This document shows, one piece after another, positions 8,609 to 17,977 of a stretch of 64,000 bases of DNA. The stretch lies in assembly GCA_902780785.1 (NCBI GenBank), contig CACZGS010000007.1, positions 62,001 through 126,000 of the forward strand, in the 5' to 3' direction. The notes beneath the pieces were generated by a model. The model searched no databases and was not told where the DNA came from. It was given only the letters and a program-made list of their open reading frames with translations. The position numbers and the translations under genes were made by a program. This DNA comes from Oscillospiraceae bacterium (lineage in GTDB: Bacteria; Bacillota; Clostridia; Saccharofermentanales; Saccharofermentanaceae). Within the stretch, counting starts at the first letter, position 1, and every line of letters starts with the position of its first letter.

Positions 8609-10000
8609 ATGGGAATTAAAGCTGCTTACATGGTACCGCATCCGCCGCTTATAGTTCCTGCGGTAGGAAAAGGCGGTGAATCGGAGATCGTACCCACCAC
8701 CGAAGCTTACGAACGCGTGGCTTCAGAGATCAGTAAGATCGCGCCCGACACGATCGTCATCCTAAGTCCGCACTCAGTCATGTATGCCGACTATTTCCAT
8801 ATATCTCCCGGCAAAGGCGCCAAAGGCGACTTCGGCAGATTCGGTGCGCCTCAGGTAAAGTTCGATGAGAAATACGATGAAGAATTTTCACGTAAGCTCG
8901 TCGACATGCTCTGGGACGAAGGTTTCCCGGGCGGATTCCAGGGCGAACGCGACAAGGCGTTAGATCACGGAACGATGGTCCCGCTCTACTTTATAAGGAA
9001 GCACTACCAGGGTGGAAAGATAATAAGAGTAGGCCTTTCAGGGCTTTCTCTTGCTGACCACTATAAGCTCGGTATCTATATCAGGAAGACCGCTGAGGCG
9101 CTGAGCTGCAATACGGTAATCGTTGCAAGCGGTGACCTCTCGCACAAGCTCAAGGATTACGGCCCTTACGGGTACGATCCCAAGGGTCCCGTCTACGATG
9201 AGAAGATAATGGAAGCTGCCGCCAAAGCAGACTTTTACGGCATGCTTCATTTCGATGAGGATCTCTTGGACAAAGCTGCCGAGTGCGGTCACAGATCTTT
9301 CTGCATTATGGCCGGAACATTCGACGGACTTAACGTCAGGTCTGAGGTCCTGTCGCACCAGGATGTTACCGGCGTAGGCTACGGGATAAGCATTTTCGAG
9401 CCGCTCGAAAAGAATGACGACAGGTGTTTCCTGAAGGTCATGGCAGACGAGATCAGATCAAAAGATGCAACTCCTTATGTGAAGCTTGCGCGAGCCACGA
9501 TCGACAAATATGTAAGGACGAGAAAGTGGCTCAAATTCCCTGATGACCTGTCTTCCGACCTTATAGCGGCAATGCCTCCGGAAGCTTCGACAGACCGCGC
9601 CGGATGCTTTGTATCGGTGCATAAGAGCGGCGCGCTCAGAGGCTGCATCGGAACCATCGCGCCCGTTCAGAAATTCATCGCGGAAGAGATTATCTGCAAC
9701 GCTGTAAGCGCAGTATCGAGAGATCCGAGATTTGACATGGTAAGGGAAGATGAATTGGATCTTCTGGAGATCAATGTCGATATCCTGGGCAAGCCTGAGG
9801 ATATCTCAGGACCTGATGAATTAGACGTTAAGCGCTACGGCGTTATCGTCTCCTGTGGCGCGAAGAAGGGTCTGCTGCTCCCTGATCTTGAGGGTGTCGA
9901 TACCGTTGAGGATCAGATCAGCATAGCTATGCGCAAGGGCGGAAATAAGCCCACGGATAACTACCACCTGCAGAGATTCGAAGTCGTACGGTACAAGTAA
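8609..10000 (+). CDS. Memo-like / AMMECR1 fusion protein (AmmeMemoRadiSam system)
   Basis: This 463-residue protein has two domains. The N-terminal half (to about residue 265) is a Memo/class III extradiol-dioxygenase-like domain with VPHPPLIVPAVGKGG and ASGDLSHKL. The C-terminal half (about 290-460) is an AMMECR1 domain with the hallmark LRGCIGT near residue 343. The two are often separate genes; here they are fused. The ATG at 8609 has GAGGTGA upstream; a TTG at 8591 lies before that site and is rejected. The radical SAM partner starts 1 bp after this stop, the classic AMMECR1-Memo-radical SAM trio. The chemistry is poorly understood; a modification role is suspected from the neighbourhood. 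Confidence 0.88.
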   Translation: MGIKAAYMVPHPPLIVPAVGKGGESEIVPTTEAYERVASEISKIAPDTIVILSPHSVMYADYFHISPGKGAKGDFGRFGAPQVKFDEKYDEEFSRKLVDMLWDEGFPGGFQGERDKALDHGTMVPLYFIRKHYQGGKIIRVGLSGLSLADHYKLGIYIRKTAEALSCNTVIVASGDLSHKLKDYGPYGYDPKGPVYDEKIMEAAAKADFYGMLHFDEDLLDKAAECGHRSFCIMAGTFDGLNVRSEVLSHQDVTGVGYGISIFEPLEKNDDRCFLKVMADEIRSKDATPYVKLARATIDKYVRTRKWLKFPDDLSSDLIAAMPPEASTDRAGCFVSVHKSGALRGCIGTIAPVQKFIAEEIICNAVSAVSRDPRFDMVREDELDLLEINVDILGKPEDISGPDELDVKRYGVIVSCGAKKGLLLPDLEGVDTVEDQISIAMRKGGNKPTDNYHLQRFEVVRYK

Positions 10001-10001
10001 C

Positions 10002-10850
10002 ATGACTGTTTGCAAAGTATGCTTCAGACATTGTGATATTGCGGAAGGCAGGACCGGCGCCTGCGGTGCGAGGAGCTGCGTGGACGGTGAGGTGATTGCA
10101 TCGAACTACGGCCGGATTACAGCGCTCGCGCTAGACCCCATTGAGAAGAAACCGCTGTCGAGATTCTGCCCGGGCAAGAAGATCCTGTCGGTCGGAAGCT
10201 ACGGCTGCAATCTCTTCTGTCCCTTCTGCCAGAATTACGATATATCAAGATCCGACGGCTCTGAATTTGAAGATAGGATAACTCCGGAAGAGCTCGCCGA
10301 GCTGGCCCTGAAATATGAAGGCAGGGGCAACATCGGCGTTGCTTTCACATATAACGAACCCCTGATCGGATATGAGTTTATAAGAGATACCGCAAAGCTC
10401 GTTAAGGACAGGGGAATGAAGAACGTGCTTGTCACCAACGGCACGGCAGAGCTTGAGATATTGGAAGAGATAATCCCTTATATCGATGCCATGAATGTCG
10501 ATCTTAAGAGCTTCTCTGCCGCAACTTACACAGAGGTACTCAAAGGCGATCTCGATACGACCAAAGCCTTTATCGCAAGGGCTGTGCAGGACTGTCATGT
10601 CGAGCTTACGACGCTTATCGTTCCCGGTATGAACGATACAGAAGAAGAGATGCGTGAGCTTTCCTGCTGGATAAGTGAACTTAAGGATAAAGACGGCAAT
10701 ATTATCGGTACTGAGGTGCCGCTTCACATATCGAGATTCTTCCCCAGATATAAGATGAATGACAGGAATGCCACGGATGTCTCAAAGGTCTATAAGCTCG
10801 CTGACATTGCCTCTGAGAAGCTAAAGTACGTCTATACAGGCAACTGCTAA
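10002..10850 (+). CDS. amrS: AmmeMemoRadiSam system radical SAM enzyme
   Basis: This 282-residue enzyme has the radical SAM cluster GCNLFCPFC (Cys69, Cys73, Cys76). It is preceded by a cysteine-rich N-terminus (CKVCFRHCDI, then GACGARSC) characteristic of AmrS and its pyruvate formate-lyase-activase-like relatives. PLHISRFFPRYKM near the C-terminus is also typical of the family. It starts 1 bp after the AMMECR1-Memo fusion and is surely co-translated with it. It should cleave S-adenosylmethionine to a 5'-deoxyadenosyl radical; the substrate is unknown. Confidence 0.9.
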   Translation: MTVCKVCFRHCDIAEGRTGACGARSCVDGEVIASNYGRITALALDPIEKKPLSRFCPGKKILSVGSYGCNLFCPFCQNYDISRSDGSEFEDRITPEELAELALKYEGRGNIGVAFTYNEPLIGYEFIRDTAKLVKDRGMKNVLVTNGTAELEILEEIIPYIDAMNVDLKSFSAATYTEVLKGDLDTTKAFIARAVQDCHVELTTLIVPGMNDTEEEMRELSCWISELKDKDGNIIGTEVPLHISRFFPRYKMNDRNATDVSKVYKLADIASEKLKYVYTGNC

Positions 10851-10914
10851 AGCGGCCCCAAAGGCGCGGCCATTATTTGATTATATTTATAAATCAAACC
10901 TCCTTGATACAAAA

Positions 10915-10923
10915 TGATATAAT
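10915..10923 (+). promoter_or_regulatory. Extended -10 (TGaTATAAT) for the tandem membrane-protein operon
   Basis: TG at 10915-10916 and TATAAT at 10918-10923 lie 66 bp before the ATG at 10990. A TTGATA is only 8 bp upstream, too close to act as its -35. Confidence 0.5.
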
Positions 10924-10989
10924 AAAGTATTGTGTGGACAGATGATCAGAAGGGCTAGAGCAAAGCGCAAGTGTAAAGGTGAATGACAA

Positions 10990-12609
10990 ATGAAGAAGGA
11001 TATTTTTGTCAGAAGAGATATTTTCTTTATTATTTGCGCGGCATACCTTACGATCCCCATAGTCATATTCCTGGCAGGTAATCTTAAGCTTTATATAGGT
11101 ATTCCCGCAGCTCTCGCAATGATCGCGTGCGCGGTCTTTTCCTGCCGTGATTTCTGCAAAAATGCCGATAAGAAGCTTCCTGATAAAGCTGATCCTTCTT
11201 ACGGCATGAAGATGCCTTTGAAATATCTGATAGTACTTGCCGTTGTATCTCTGATCGCCGTATTCGTTTCCGGTGTAGGCGAATATATCTATTCCATGCC
11301 TGACCATGTTTTCAGAAGGGCGATATTCAATGACCTGATAAATTACAAGTGGCCTGTCATCTACGATTACAGGACCCAGTTCAATCCGCGCGCGATCGCC
11401 GTACTGGGCAAGACCGAAGGCACGACGGCACTGGTCTACTACACCGCTTTCTGGATGCCTTCCGCACTGGTCGGCAAGCTCTTCGGCACCGCCGCAGGCA
11501 ATGTTTTCCTGCTCATCTGGACATCTCTCGGAGTATGGCTCACACTCGTCGGAACGGCGATGTATATAAAGAAGTGCTCCTGGGCAGTTCCTGTCATCTT
11601 CATTACTTTCTCAGGCCTCGATGCGCTGCCCAACCTGGTTCACGAGCTCGTTGAATACGATGGGTATATGGCTGTCGAACACTGGCTTCCCACGTTTGCA
11701 TACATGAGCAATTTCACGCAGCTTTCCAACGTATTTAACCAGTGCGTACCCGTATGGGTAGTGATGGCGATGCTGATGCTCTCATCGAACGTGAGGTCGA
11801 CGGCATTTATCGGAAGCTTAAGCTTTGCATATTCACCCTGGGCCACAATAGGTATGATCCCTGTGGCACTGGCTCTTGCATTCAAGAAAGAACTGCAGCC
11901 TGCCAAGAAGTCCAAGGTCGTCTTACAGCTCTTAGATCCTGCAGGCATCATCTCATGCGTCGTAATGCTCTGCGTCTTCGGACCTTATTATCTGGTCAGC
12001 ACTTCATCTACGGATGAGAGCGGATTCGCATGGACGTTCTGCAGGAACTTCGGAGAGTTCATTTTGTTCTGGTTACTTCTCATGATCGTTGAAGTAGCGC
12101 CTTTCGTCCTGGTCCTCTGGAAGAAGAATAAGAAGGATCCGCTGTTCATAGCATCGGTCATCACTCTTGCAGTGATCCCCGTCTATAAGATCTCTTATTT
12201 CAATGACTTCTCGATGAGAGCTGCGCTCCCTGCGCTGTTCGTCATTTCCGTTCTGTTCACTGAAGAGATCGCGGTAATATTTGCCGAAGAGAAGCAGAGG
12301 GTAAGGAAAGCCATAAAGCGTCCGAAGGCAGAATCGCGCAGATGCATCCTTGTATTTGCCATAGCGATTGTCTGTGCTTTCCCTGTTGCCGTAGATCTCC
12401 TTCTGATATTGGGAAGCGAGTTCACGGGCGAGAAGCATTTCGAGAACGACATAGGATCGTTCGGCGCGATAGCAGGCGAGGAGAACGGTTCGGACTACTA
12501 TTCGACTGAAGCTTATACCGAGTCAGTAATGCTCCGTTTGTCGGACGATTATGAGGACACGGTCTTTTTCAAATATCTGGCAGCATCGTCGGAAAGCAGG
12601 CATGAATGA
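10990..12609 (+). CDS. Polytopic membrane protein, paralogue 1 of a tandem pair
   Basis: This 539-residue protein has around 12 hydrophobic segments. I do not recognise the family. After the second helix pair comes SGVGEYIYSMPDH-x4-RRAIFNDL, then KWPVIYDY and YYTAFWMPSALVGKLFG. Acidic residues in the first large outer loop followed by many helices is reminiscent of GT-C glycosyltransferases, but that is only a structural guess. The next gene encodes a paralogue with the same motifs (GVGEFIYSLQDH, KWPVIYDY, YWMPAALAGKIFG) and overlaps it by 4 bp (ATGA), so the two are translationally coupled. AAAGGTGAA precedes the start. Confidence 0.75.
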   Translation: MKKDIFVRRDIFFIICAAYLTIPIVIFLAGNLKLYIGIPAALAMIACAVFSCRDFCKNADKKLPDKADPSYGMKMPLKYLIVLAVVSLIAVFVSGVGEYIYSMPDHVFRRAIFNDLINYKWPVIYDYRTQFNPRAIAVLGKTEGTTALVYYTAFWMPSALVGKLFGTAAGNVFLLIWTSLGVWLTLVGTAMYIKKCSWAVPVIFITFSGLDALPNLVHELVEYDGYMAVEHWLPTFAYMSNFTQLSNVFNQCVPVWVVMAMLMLSSNVRSTAFIGSLSFAYSPWATIGMIPVALALAFKKELQPAKKSKVVLQLLDPAGIISCVVMLCVFGPYYLVSTSSTDESGFAWTFCRNFGEFILFWLLLMIVEVAPFVLVLWKKNKKDPLFIASVITLAVIPVYKISYFNDFSMRAALPALFVISVLFTEEIAVIFAEEKQRVRKAIKRPKAESRRCILVFAIAIVCAFPVAVDLLLILGSEFTGEKHFENDIGSFGAIAGEENGSDYYSTEAYTESVMLRLSDDYEDTVFFKYLAASSESRHE

Positions 12610-14207
12610 TGGCACAAAAGAAGAAATCGTCAGATATTAATATCCCTTTCAGGCTGTGGTACGGACTTGCAGTCGCTTTTCTGGTGCTGCCCGTAATCAT
12701 ATTCTTTGCAGGATATCTCAGATGGTATATAGGCATTCCGTTCGCGCTGCTCTTTGCAGGCTTTGGAGTTTATGCCGTTCTTGACTGCTCGAAAAAGGGC
12801 AGGGGCAAGACCGCCCTTGCTTCTGATTCATTGGACATTAAGATCCCTTTAAAGTACCTGATAGGATTTGCTCTTTTCTCCATATTCCTCGCGTATTTCA
12901 GCGGTGTCGGAGAGTTTATCTATTCTTTGCAGGATCACGCGATCAGAAGAGCGACATTAAGCGATCTTGTCTCTTACAAGTGGCCTGTCATATACGATTA
13001 TTCGACACAGACAAATCCTGACGTAATCAATATCATCGGCAAGACAAGCGGCAAGACGGCTCTTATGTATTACTTCACATACTGGATGCCCGCAGCTCTT
13101 GCAGGCAAGATCTTCGGCCGCACTGCAGCAGATATATTCCTGATGCTCTGGTCAGCAATGGGAATGTTCCTGACGCTTCTGGGAATGGTCAAGATCAACG
13201 GACGCGCATGCGTTACACAGCCGATATTCTTCATGTTCTTCGGCGGCCTCGACGTAATACCTACGCTGGTCTACGACGCGACCGGTTATCCTTTGTGGAC
13301 ATCTATCGAGGGCTGGGTTCCCAACATGTCGTATTACTGCAACTTAAGCGAGATCGCAAACGTATTCCATCAGTGCATCCCGTGCTTCCTGATAACGGTC
13401 CTCGTCATGCTTTCCATAAACTCCAGAACGTTCGGTCTTACGGGCGGCCTGCTCTTTGCTTATTCACCATTCGGCGTATTCGGAATAATACCCGTGATAG
13501 GGACCGCGATATTCAGGAAAGAGATGAGACAGGACGTAAAGAGCACGCTTCTTGATATATTCACGCCGGTTAATATATTGTCGGCAGCCATACTGCTGTT
13601 CGTATACGGCAGCTTCTACTCGGCAAATTCCGGTGCTCTCGGCAAGAACGGATTCACCTGGAAGTTTTATGATTCATTTGGACTCTTTGTCATCTGCTAT
13701 ATCTGCTTTGTCATTATCGAAGTCCTGCCTGTAACGGCGATCCTTTTCAAGCGCTATAGGAAAAACGCATTCTACATCTGCGCTGCGATCTGCCTTACCC
13801 TGATACCGCTCTACATGATGACCTGGGTAAACGATTTTGCAATGCGCGCATCGATGCCATCAAGACTTATCATGTGCACATTCCTGGCAGGCTTTTATAA
13901 GGACCTCTACGATGAAGACGCAGTGCGTCTCCGCGAGAAAAAGAAGATGGGAAAGAAAAAGGTCATCGCACTCACCTGTGCGATCCTTGCAACTATCCTC
14001 ATGATCTTCCCGGGTTTTGTTAATGCATACCTCATTGCCGGCTGTCAGCTGACGGGAGAACCCGACCGCAAGGAGATGGTCGGATCGTTCGGCAACATCA
14101 ACGTCGCGGCCGATGAGACGATCGAGTATGCCTATGTCGTAAATAATCAGTTTTATACTGACGATTATATGGATTCATTCTTTTTCCGTTATCTCGGAAA
14201 GACATAA
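12606..14207 (+). CDS. Polytopic membrane protein, paralogue 2 of a tandem pair
   Basis: This 533-residue protein resembles the upstream gene product over its whole length: the same helix layout, SGVGEFIYSLQDHAIRRA, KWPVIYDYSTQTNPD, WMPAALAGKIFGRTA, and a conserved NVFHQCIP equivalent to NVFNQCVP upstream. It therefore arose by tandem duplication, since diverged. The start overlaps the upstream stop (ATGA). Function is unknown; a membrane enzyme acting on a lipid-linked or surface glycan substrate is one possibility. Genes 14222 and 15706 follow after 14 and 32 bp and could belong to the same transcript. Confidence 0.75.
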   Translation: MMAQKKKSSDINIPFRLWYGLAVAFLVLPVIIFFAGYLRWYIGIPFALLFAGFGVYAVLDCSKKGRGKTALASDSLDIKIPLKYLIGFALFSIFLAYFSGVGEFIYSLQDHAIRRATLSDLVSYKWPVIYDYSTQTNPDVINIIGKTSGKTALMYYFTYWMPAALAGKIFGRTAADIFLMLWSAMGMFLTLLGMVKINGRACVTQPIFFMFFGGLDVIPTLVYDATGYPLWTSIEGWVPNMSYYCNLSEIANVFHQCIPCFLITVLVMLSINSRTFGLTGGLLFAYSPFGVFGIIPVIGTAIFRKEMRQDVKSTLLDIFTPVNILSAAILLFVYGSFYSANSGALGKNGFTWKFYDSFGLFVICYICFVIIEVLPVTAILFKRYRKNAFYICAAICLTLIPLYMMTWVNDFAMRASMPSRLIMCTFLAGFYKDLYDEDAVRLREKKKMGKKKVIALTCAILATILMIFPGFVNAYLIAGCQLTGEPDRKEMVGSFGNINVAADETIEYAYVVNNQFYTDDYMDSFFFRYLGKT

Positions 14208-14221
14208 AAGGAGTAAGGTTA

Positions 14222-15673
14222 ATGGCTTTATGGAACAGAAGACCTTTCAATTCGGCGGGTCCCAACCCGTTCGGAGGCGGCCTCAACCAAAATGACGAAG
14301 GCAGGCTTGCGGCAGATTCCGTCAAGTGTCCGTCCTGCGGTTCTAATATAGTTTATGAACCTGAATTAAGCGCAATGATGTGCCGTAACTGCGGCAATAT
14401 CTACTCGCCTGAGACACTCGAACCCAGAGGTTCTCTTGGCATCACAAAAGAGCACGATTATATGGGTGACAGCGACATGTCAGAAGACGACAAAAAGCGT
14501 CACGAGATCGTCTGCAACAGCTGCGGCGCCGCACTCATCGCCGATGAGAACACGATGTCGACCATGTGTCCTTTCTGCGGTTCTCCTGCGCTCATTACAA
14601 AAAGAATGAGCCGTGAGTTCAAGCCGGACTACATTGTTCCTTTCAAGATCGACAAGGATCAGGCCAAGAAGAACATGATGGCCTGGCTTGCCACCAAGAA
14701 ATACACTCCGATCGGCTTCAAGTCAAAGAGCAAGCTCACCAACATGACGGCACTCTACGTACCGTTCTGGCTCTTGGACTGTGTTGTCCATTCCGACATG
14801 TCCGGTACCGGCAAGGTCGGCAGGGGCAACACCAAGACGATCTATGAAGTCAACGCGAACATGGTCTACCATGTTAAGGGTGTTCCTTTCGACGCGTCCG
14901 TAAAGATCGCGAACAGGCTGATGGAAGCGATCGAACCCTTCGATTACAAGGACATGGTAAAGTTCGAGAGCAAATATCTGCAGGGCTTCTACGCCGACAA
15001 GTATGAGCAGCTCCCGTCCGACATGACAGAGCGCATCACAAGGCGTATCAGCAAGTTCTCCAGAGACGAGTCCGACATCGCCTTCAAGAAATACGATCAG
15101 TTCGAAAAGCGTTTCGATAAGGGTTTTACCTGGATCAGCGACGCTTCGATGAAATACTGCCTGCTCCCCGTCTGGTTCATGACCGTCGAGTTCGAAGGCG
15201 ACCAGTACCAGTTCGCCGTAAACGGCCAGACCGGTGAAGCCAGCGGTCAGGTTCCCAACACGAGCGCGATCGACAATCTCTACTGGGCAGTTAAGCTCGC
15301 AACAGGCCCTCTTAAGTGGTTCCCGATCGCCATCGCAGGCATCATCTTCTACTTTATCTGGATGATCACCAACCAGTCTTACGCAGACGGATTCCTTGCG
15401 GGTCTGCTGACAGTGCTGATCGTTATCGAGTTGATACTCGTTACTGCGATAGTCGGCATCGGTGCGCTTGCGGCGGTCGCGAAAATAGTCTCGAGCAGGA
15501 TGCGCAAAGCCGCTAACGAGATCAACGACTACGACGAAGATCCGGGCCTTGATGCATATCTCGATTCGACCAAACACACTGATTTCAACGTCGAAGAGAA
15601 GTTCCTCCGCCACGTCGTGCTGATCACGGACGACCGCGGAAATATCATCGGCGAGAGATCGATAGAGGTATAA
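14222..15673 (+). CDS. Double zinc-ribbon protein with C-terminal membrane helices
   Basis: This 483-residue protein opens with two zinc ribbons, CPSCG-x15-CRNCG (about residues 34-58) and CNSCG-x16-CPFCG (about 99-123), each with four cysteines for one zinc. The middle ~220 residues are soluble and contain TALYVPFWLLDC. About residues 355-425 contain two hydrophobic helices, followed by an acidic C-terminal tail. This matches the TFIIB-type zinc-ribbon membrane proteins common in Clostridia, whose function is unknown. A strong AAAAGGAG site precedes the ATG. It sits directly before another zinc-ribbon protein, so they may act together. Confidence 0.75.
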   Translation: MALWNRRPFNSAGPNPFGGGLNQNDEGRLAADSVKCPSCGSNIVYEPELSAMMCRNCGNIYSPETLEPRGSLGITKEHDYMGDSDMSEDDKKRHEIVCNSCGAALIADENTMSTMCPFCGSPALITKRMSREFKPDYIVPFKIDKDQAKKNMMAWLATKKYTPIGFKSKSKLTNMTALYVPFWLLDCVVHSDMSGTGKVGRGNTKTIYEVNANMVYHVKGVPFDASVKIANRLMEAIEPFDYKDMVKFESKYLQGFYADKYEQLPSDMTERITRRISKFSRDESDIAFKKYDQFEKRFDKGFTWISDASMKYCLLPVWFMTVEFEGDQYQFAVNGQTGEASGQVPNTSAIDNLYWAVKLATGPLKWFPIAIAGIIFYFIWMITNQSYADGFLAGLLTVLIVIELILVTAIVGIGALAAVAKIVSSRMRKAANEINDYDEDPGLDAYLDSTKHTDFNVEEKFLRHVVLITDDRGNIIGERSIEV

Positions 15674-15705
15674 ATGAAGCTCAATATATTTTCGGGAAGT
15701 AAGGT

Positions 15706-17532
15706 ATGAGCAGCATTAAGAAACACCAGTGCCCGTCCTGCGGCGGCAGCCTGACAGTCGATAACGAAAAGCAGATGTACCGCTGTACTTCCTGCGGTTC
15801 GAGTTACGATTACGACTATTTCAGAGAAGAAAAGCTTCATGAGATGGGTGAGACAAACCTGTCCAGAAATGAGTTTGGAGCCGCTGCCGATGCATACAGG
15901 CTCCTGCTTAAAAAGAACCCTCACGATTTTCAGGCGCTCAGAGGATTGATGCTCGCAGCAGCTAATCTGAAGGATATGGACGGCCTTGTCCGTAAAGGTG
16001 ATTCAAAAAGCTTTTCTTATAATCCCAAACTGGTCAGCGAAGTGATCAGCAGTGCTTCGGAGGAAGATAAAGGATACTTTGATGAATTGGCAAAGATCTA
16101 TTCTGACCTGAGAGATCTCGCGAAGCTCTATTCAGAGATCAGATCTCTTAAAAGTGACAAAGACCGTATCGAAAATACGCTCAGTCTTGAAGAATATGAT
16201 CAGCGCAATTATGTAATTCCGACAGGGTATTTTGCATCAAAAGCACCACGGCCGACATTCATTGCATTATGGCTCCTTGATCTGTTTCTTTTCATTGTCA
16301 TGCTTTGCGTAGTTGTGCCTCTGCTTGCAAGCGGCGCTGCAGTTACGGCATTAGTATTCGGCTTCTTTTTTGTCTTCTTTATAGGCTTGATCGCCTTTGT
16401 GAATATGACGGAGATCTATCCGGAAGTTAAAGAAGCAAAAGGTCTGGGTGATGATGTCACGAATCTTCAGATCGAATTATCTGCGGCCACAGCGAAGTTG
16501 GGGAAACTTAAATCCGATGCAGAAGAACTGTCCGCCGATATTAAGGATTCCATTAATGATTTCGTGGAAAAAGACAGACAGATAATGTCAGCTCCCGTAC
16601 AGGAAAAAGCAAAGGAACCGGTATCCGTAAGCAGCAAGATCAAGAAGCACCAGTGTCCGTCCTGCGGCGGCAGCCTCAGAGTAGACAGCGATACGCAGAT
16701 GTACCACTGTACTTTCTGCGGTTCGTCTTATGATTATGAATACTTCAAGGAAGACAAGATACATGAGGCGGGTGAGACATATCTCTCCAGAGGAGAGTTT
16801 ATGGCCACAGCTGATGCATATGAGTTCATGCTTAAAAAAGATCCTCACGATTTCTTAGCTCTCAGAGGATTAATGCTCGCTGCAGCTCATATGACAAATA
16901 TGAATGAATTAGATCACGAGATCGAGAAAGAAGATTTCTCTTATGATCCCGAAATGGTCAATCAGGCAATTGAAAGTGCTCTGGAAGAAGACAAGGAATA
17001 CTTTAAGGAACTTGCAAGGGTCTATTCGGAAAAGAAGCAGCTGATCGGATATGCCAAAGAGATCGAAGATCTGCGCAAGGAAAAGAGCAAGATAAATTCC
17101 GCTATCGCACATAACAATATAATGCGTGAAAACTATTACATCAGAGGCGAGGACGGCACCAAATTGCATCCTAAGCCTTCGTTCATTATCATGTCTTGCG
17201 TTGTTGCCTTTTTCCTTATGGTGACTGTCATATGTGCTTTCGATCTTGCCAAAGAATATGCTGAGACTCCTGATCATGTCGCCGGATCACTCAGTGCGCT
17301 TATTACCTTTGGCGTATTAACTCTCGGCCTGGGCACATATAACTTCGGTTCTTACTTCTTTAAGACCGGGAAAATGAAGAAGATAGATGACGAGAACTCA
17401 CAGCTCTATGTGGAATCCGGCAAGATGGACGAGAAGATAAGAGATCTCGAAGCCAGATCAGCAAAGCTCCTGAACGACCTTAAGCGATCCATCCATGACT
17501 TCGTAAAGAAAGACAGACTTATAATGAAGTGA
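15706..17532 (+). CDS. Zinc-ribbon/TPR-like membrane protein made of two tandem copies
   Basis: This 608-residue protein is an in-frame internal duplication. Each half begins with IKKHQCPSCGGSL and a second CTxCGSSYDY pair (one zinc ribbon; about residues 4-32 and 306-334). A helical stretch follows with the same text (LSRxEF-x-ATADAY-like, then LLKKNPHDFQALRGLMLAAA or MLKKDPHDFLALRGLMLAAA), then an acidic coiled-coil-like part and two hydrophobic helices. The zinc-ribbon DNA is also very similar between halves; the distal parts have diverged. The function is unknown. It follows the other zinc-ribbon gene by 32 bp. Confidence 0.78.
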   Translation: MSSIKKHQCPSCGGSLTVDNEKQMYRCTSCGSSYDYDYFREEKLHEMGETNLSRNEFGAAADAYRLLLKKNPHDFQALRGLMLAAANLKDMDGLVRKGDSKSFSYNPKLVSEVISSASEEDKGYFDELAKIYSDLRDLAKLYSEIRSLKSDKDRIENTLSLEEYDQRNYVIPTGYFASKAPRPTFIALWLLDLFLFIVMLCVVVPLLASGAAVTALVFGFFFVFFIGLIAFVNMTEIYPEVKEAKGLGDDVTNLQIELSAATAKLGKLKSDAEELSADIKDSINDFVEKDRQIMSAPVQEKAKEPVSVSSKIKKHQCPSCGGSLRVDSDTQMYHCTFCGSSYDYEYFKEDKIHEAGETYLSRGEFMATADAYEFMLKKDPHDFLALRGLMLAAAHMTNMNELDHEIEKEDFSYDPEMVNQAIESALEEDKEYFKELARVYSEKKQLIGYAKEIEDLRKEKSKINSAIAHNNIMRENYYIRGEDGTKLHPKPSFIIMSCVVAFFLMVTVICAFDLAKEYAETPDHVAGSLSALITFGVLTLGLGTYNFGSYFFKTGKMKKIDDENSQLYVESGKMDEKIRDLEARSAKLLNDLKRSIHDFVKKDRLIMK

Positions 17533-17545
17533 CCTTAGAGGCTTC

Positions 17546-17977
17546 TTAATTGCTCTCAGCCTTGTTATTCTCCTGGATCTCCTGGATCAGCTTATCCTGC
17601 TTTTTTGTTTCAGAGAAGACCCTGTAGTAGTAGAACCCTGCAAGGAATATGTAGGGGATCGTAAATGAGCGGTAGAACTCAAACCACCCTTTGGGTGTGA
17701 TGGGACTAATAAACATGCTGATGAGCCAGAGCATCAGGCCTACGAGCGCGCATGCTACAAGGTACTGCACGATGATCATCACGAGCGGGCTTACGTTGTC
17801 GAAAAGCTTGTGAAGGAAGAGTACAAGCGTTGCTATAGCACATGTCGCGAACATGACGATGACGTTTATATTGTTTGTCTCAGTTCCTGCAATGATGTTT
17901 ACGATGGCACCGATAACTGACATCAGTGTAAATACGCAGCAGACTTCCAAGATATATTCTTTAATTTTTCCTGTCAT
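17546..17977 (-). CDS. DUF3021 family membrane protein
   Basis: This 143-residue protein has four hydrophobic helices and a short charged C-terminal tail (KKQDKLIQEIQENN). Small four-helix proteins directly downstream of a LytTR-domain regulator are the DUF3021 family, thought to modulate the regulator at the membrane. Its ATG shares one base with the LytTR stop (TGATG), so translation is coupled. It is the last gene of the hydrolase-LytTR-DUF3021 operon and converges on the zinc-ribbon gene with a 13-bp gap. Confidence 0.85.
   Translation of the reverse strand: MTGKIKEYILEVCCVFTLMSVIGAIVNIIAGTETNNINVIVMFATCAIATLVLFLHKLFDNVSPLVMIIVQYLVACALVGLMLWLISMFISPITPKGWFEFYRSFTIPYIFLAGFYYYRVFSETKKQDKLIQEIQENNKAESN

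Noticed and set aside
10849..10874. Terminator after amrS (GGCC repeats)
   Set aside because: GGCC...GGCC can pair for only four bases and no T run follows.
14723..15613. 296-codon open frame on the minus strand
   Set aside because: It lies fully antisense to the zinc-ribbon gene at 14222-15673, has no ribosome binding site, and its translation lacks any domain; it is a codon-bias shadow.
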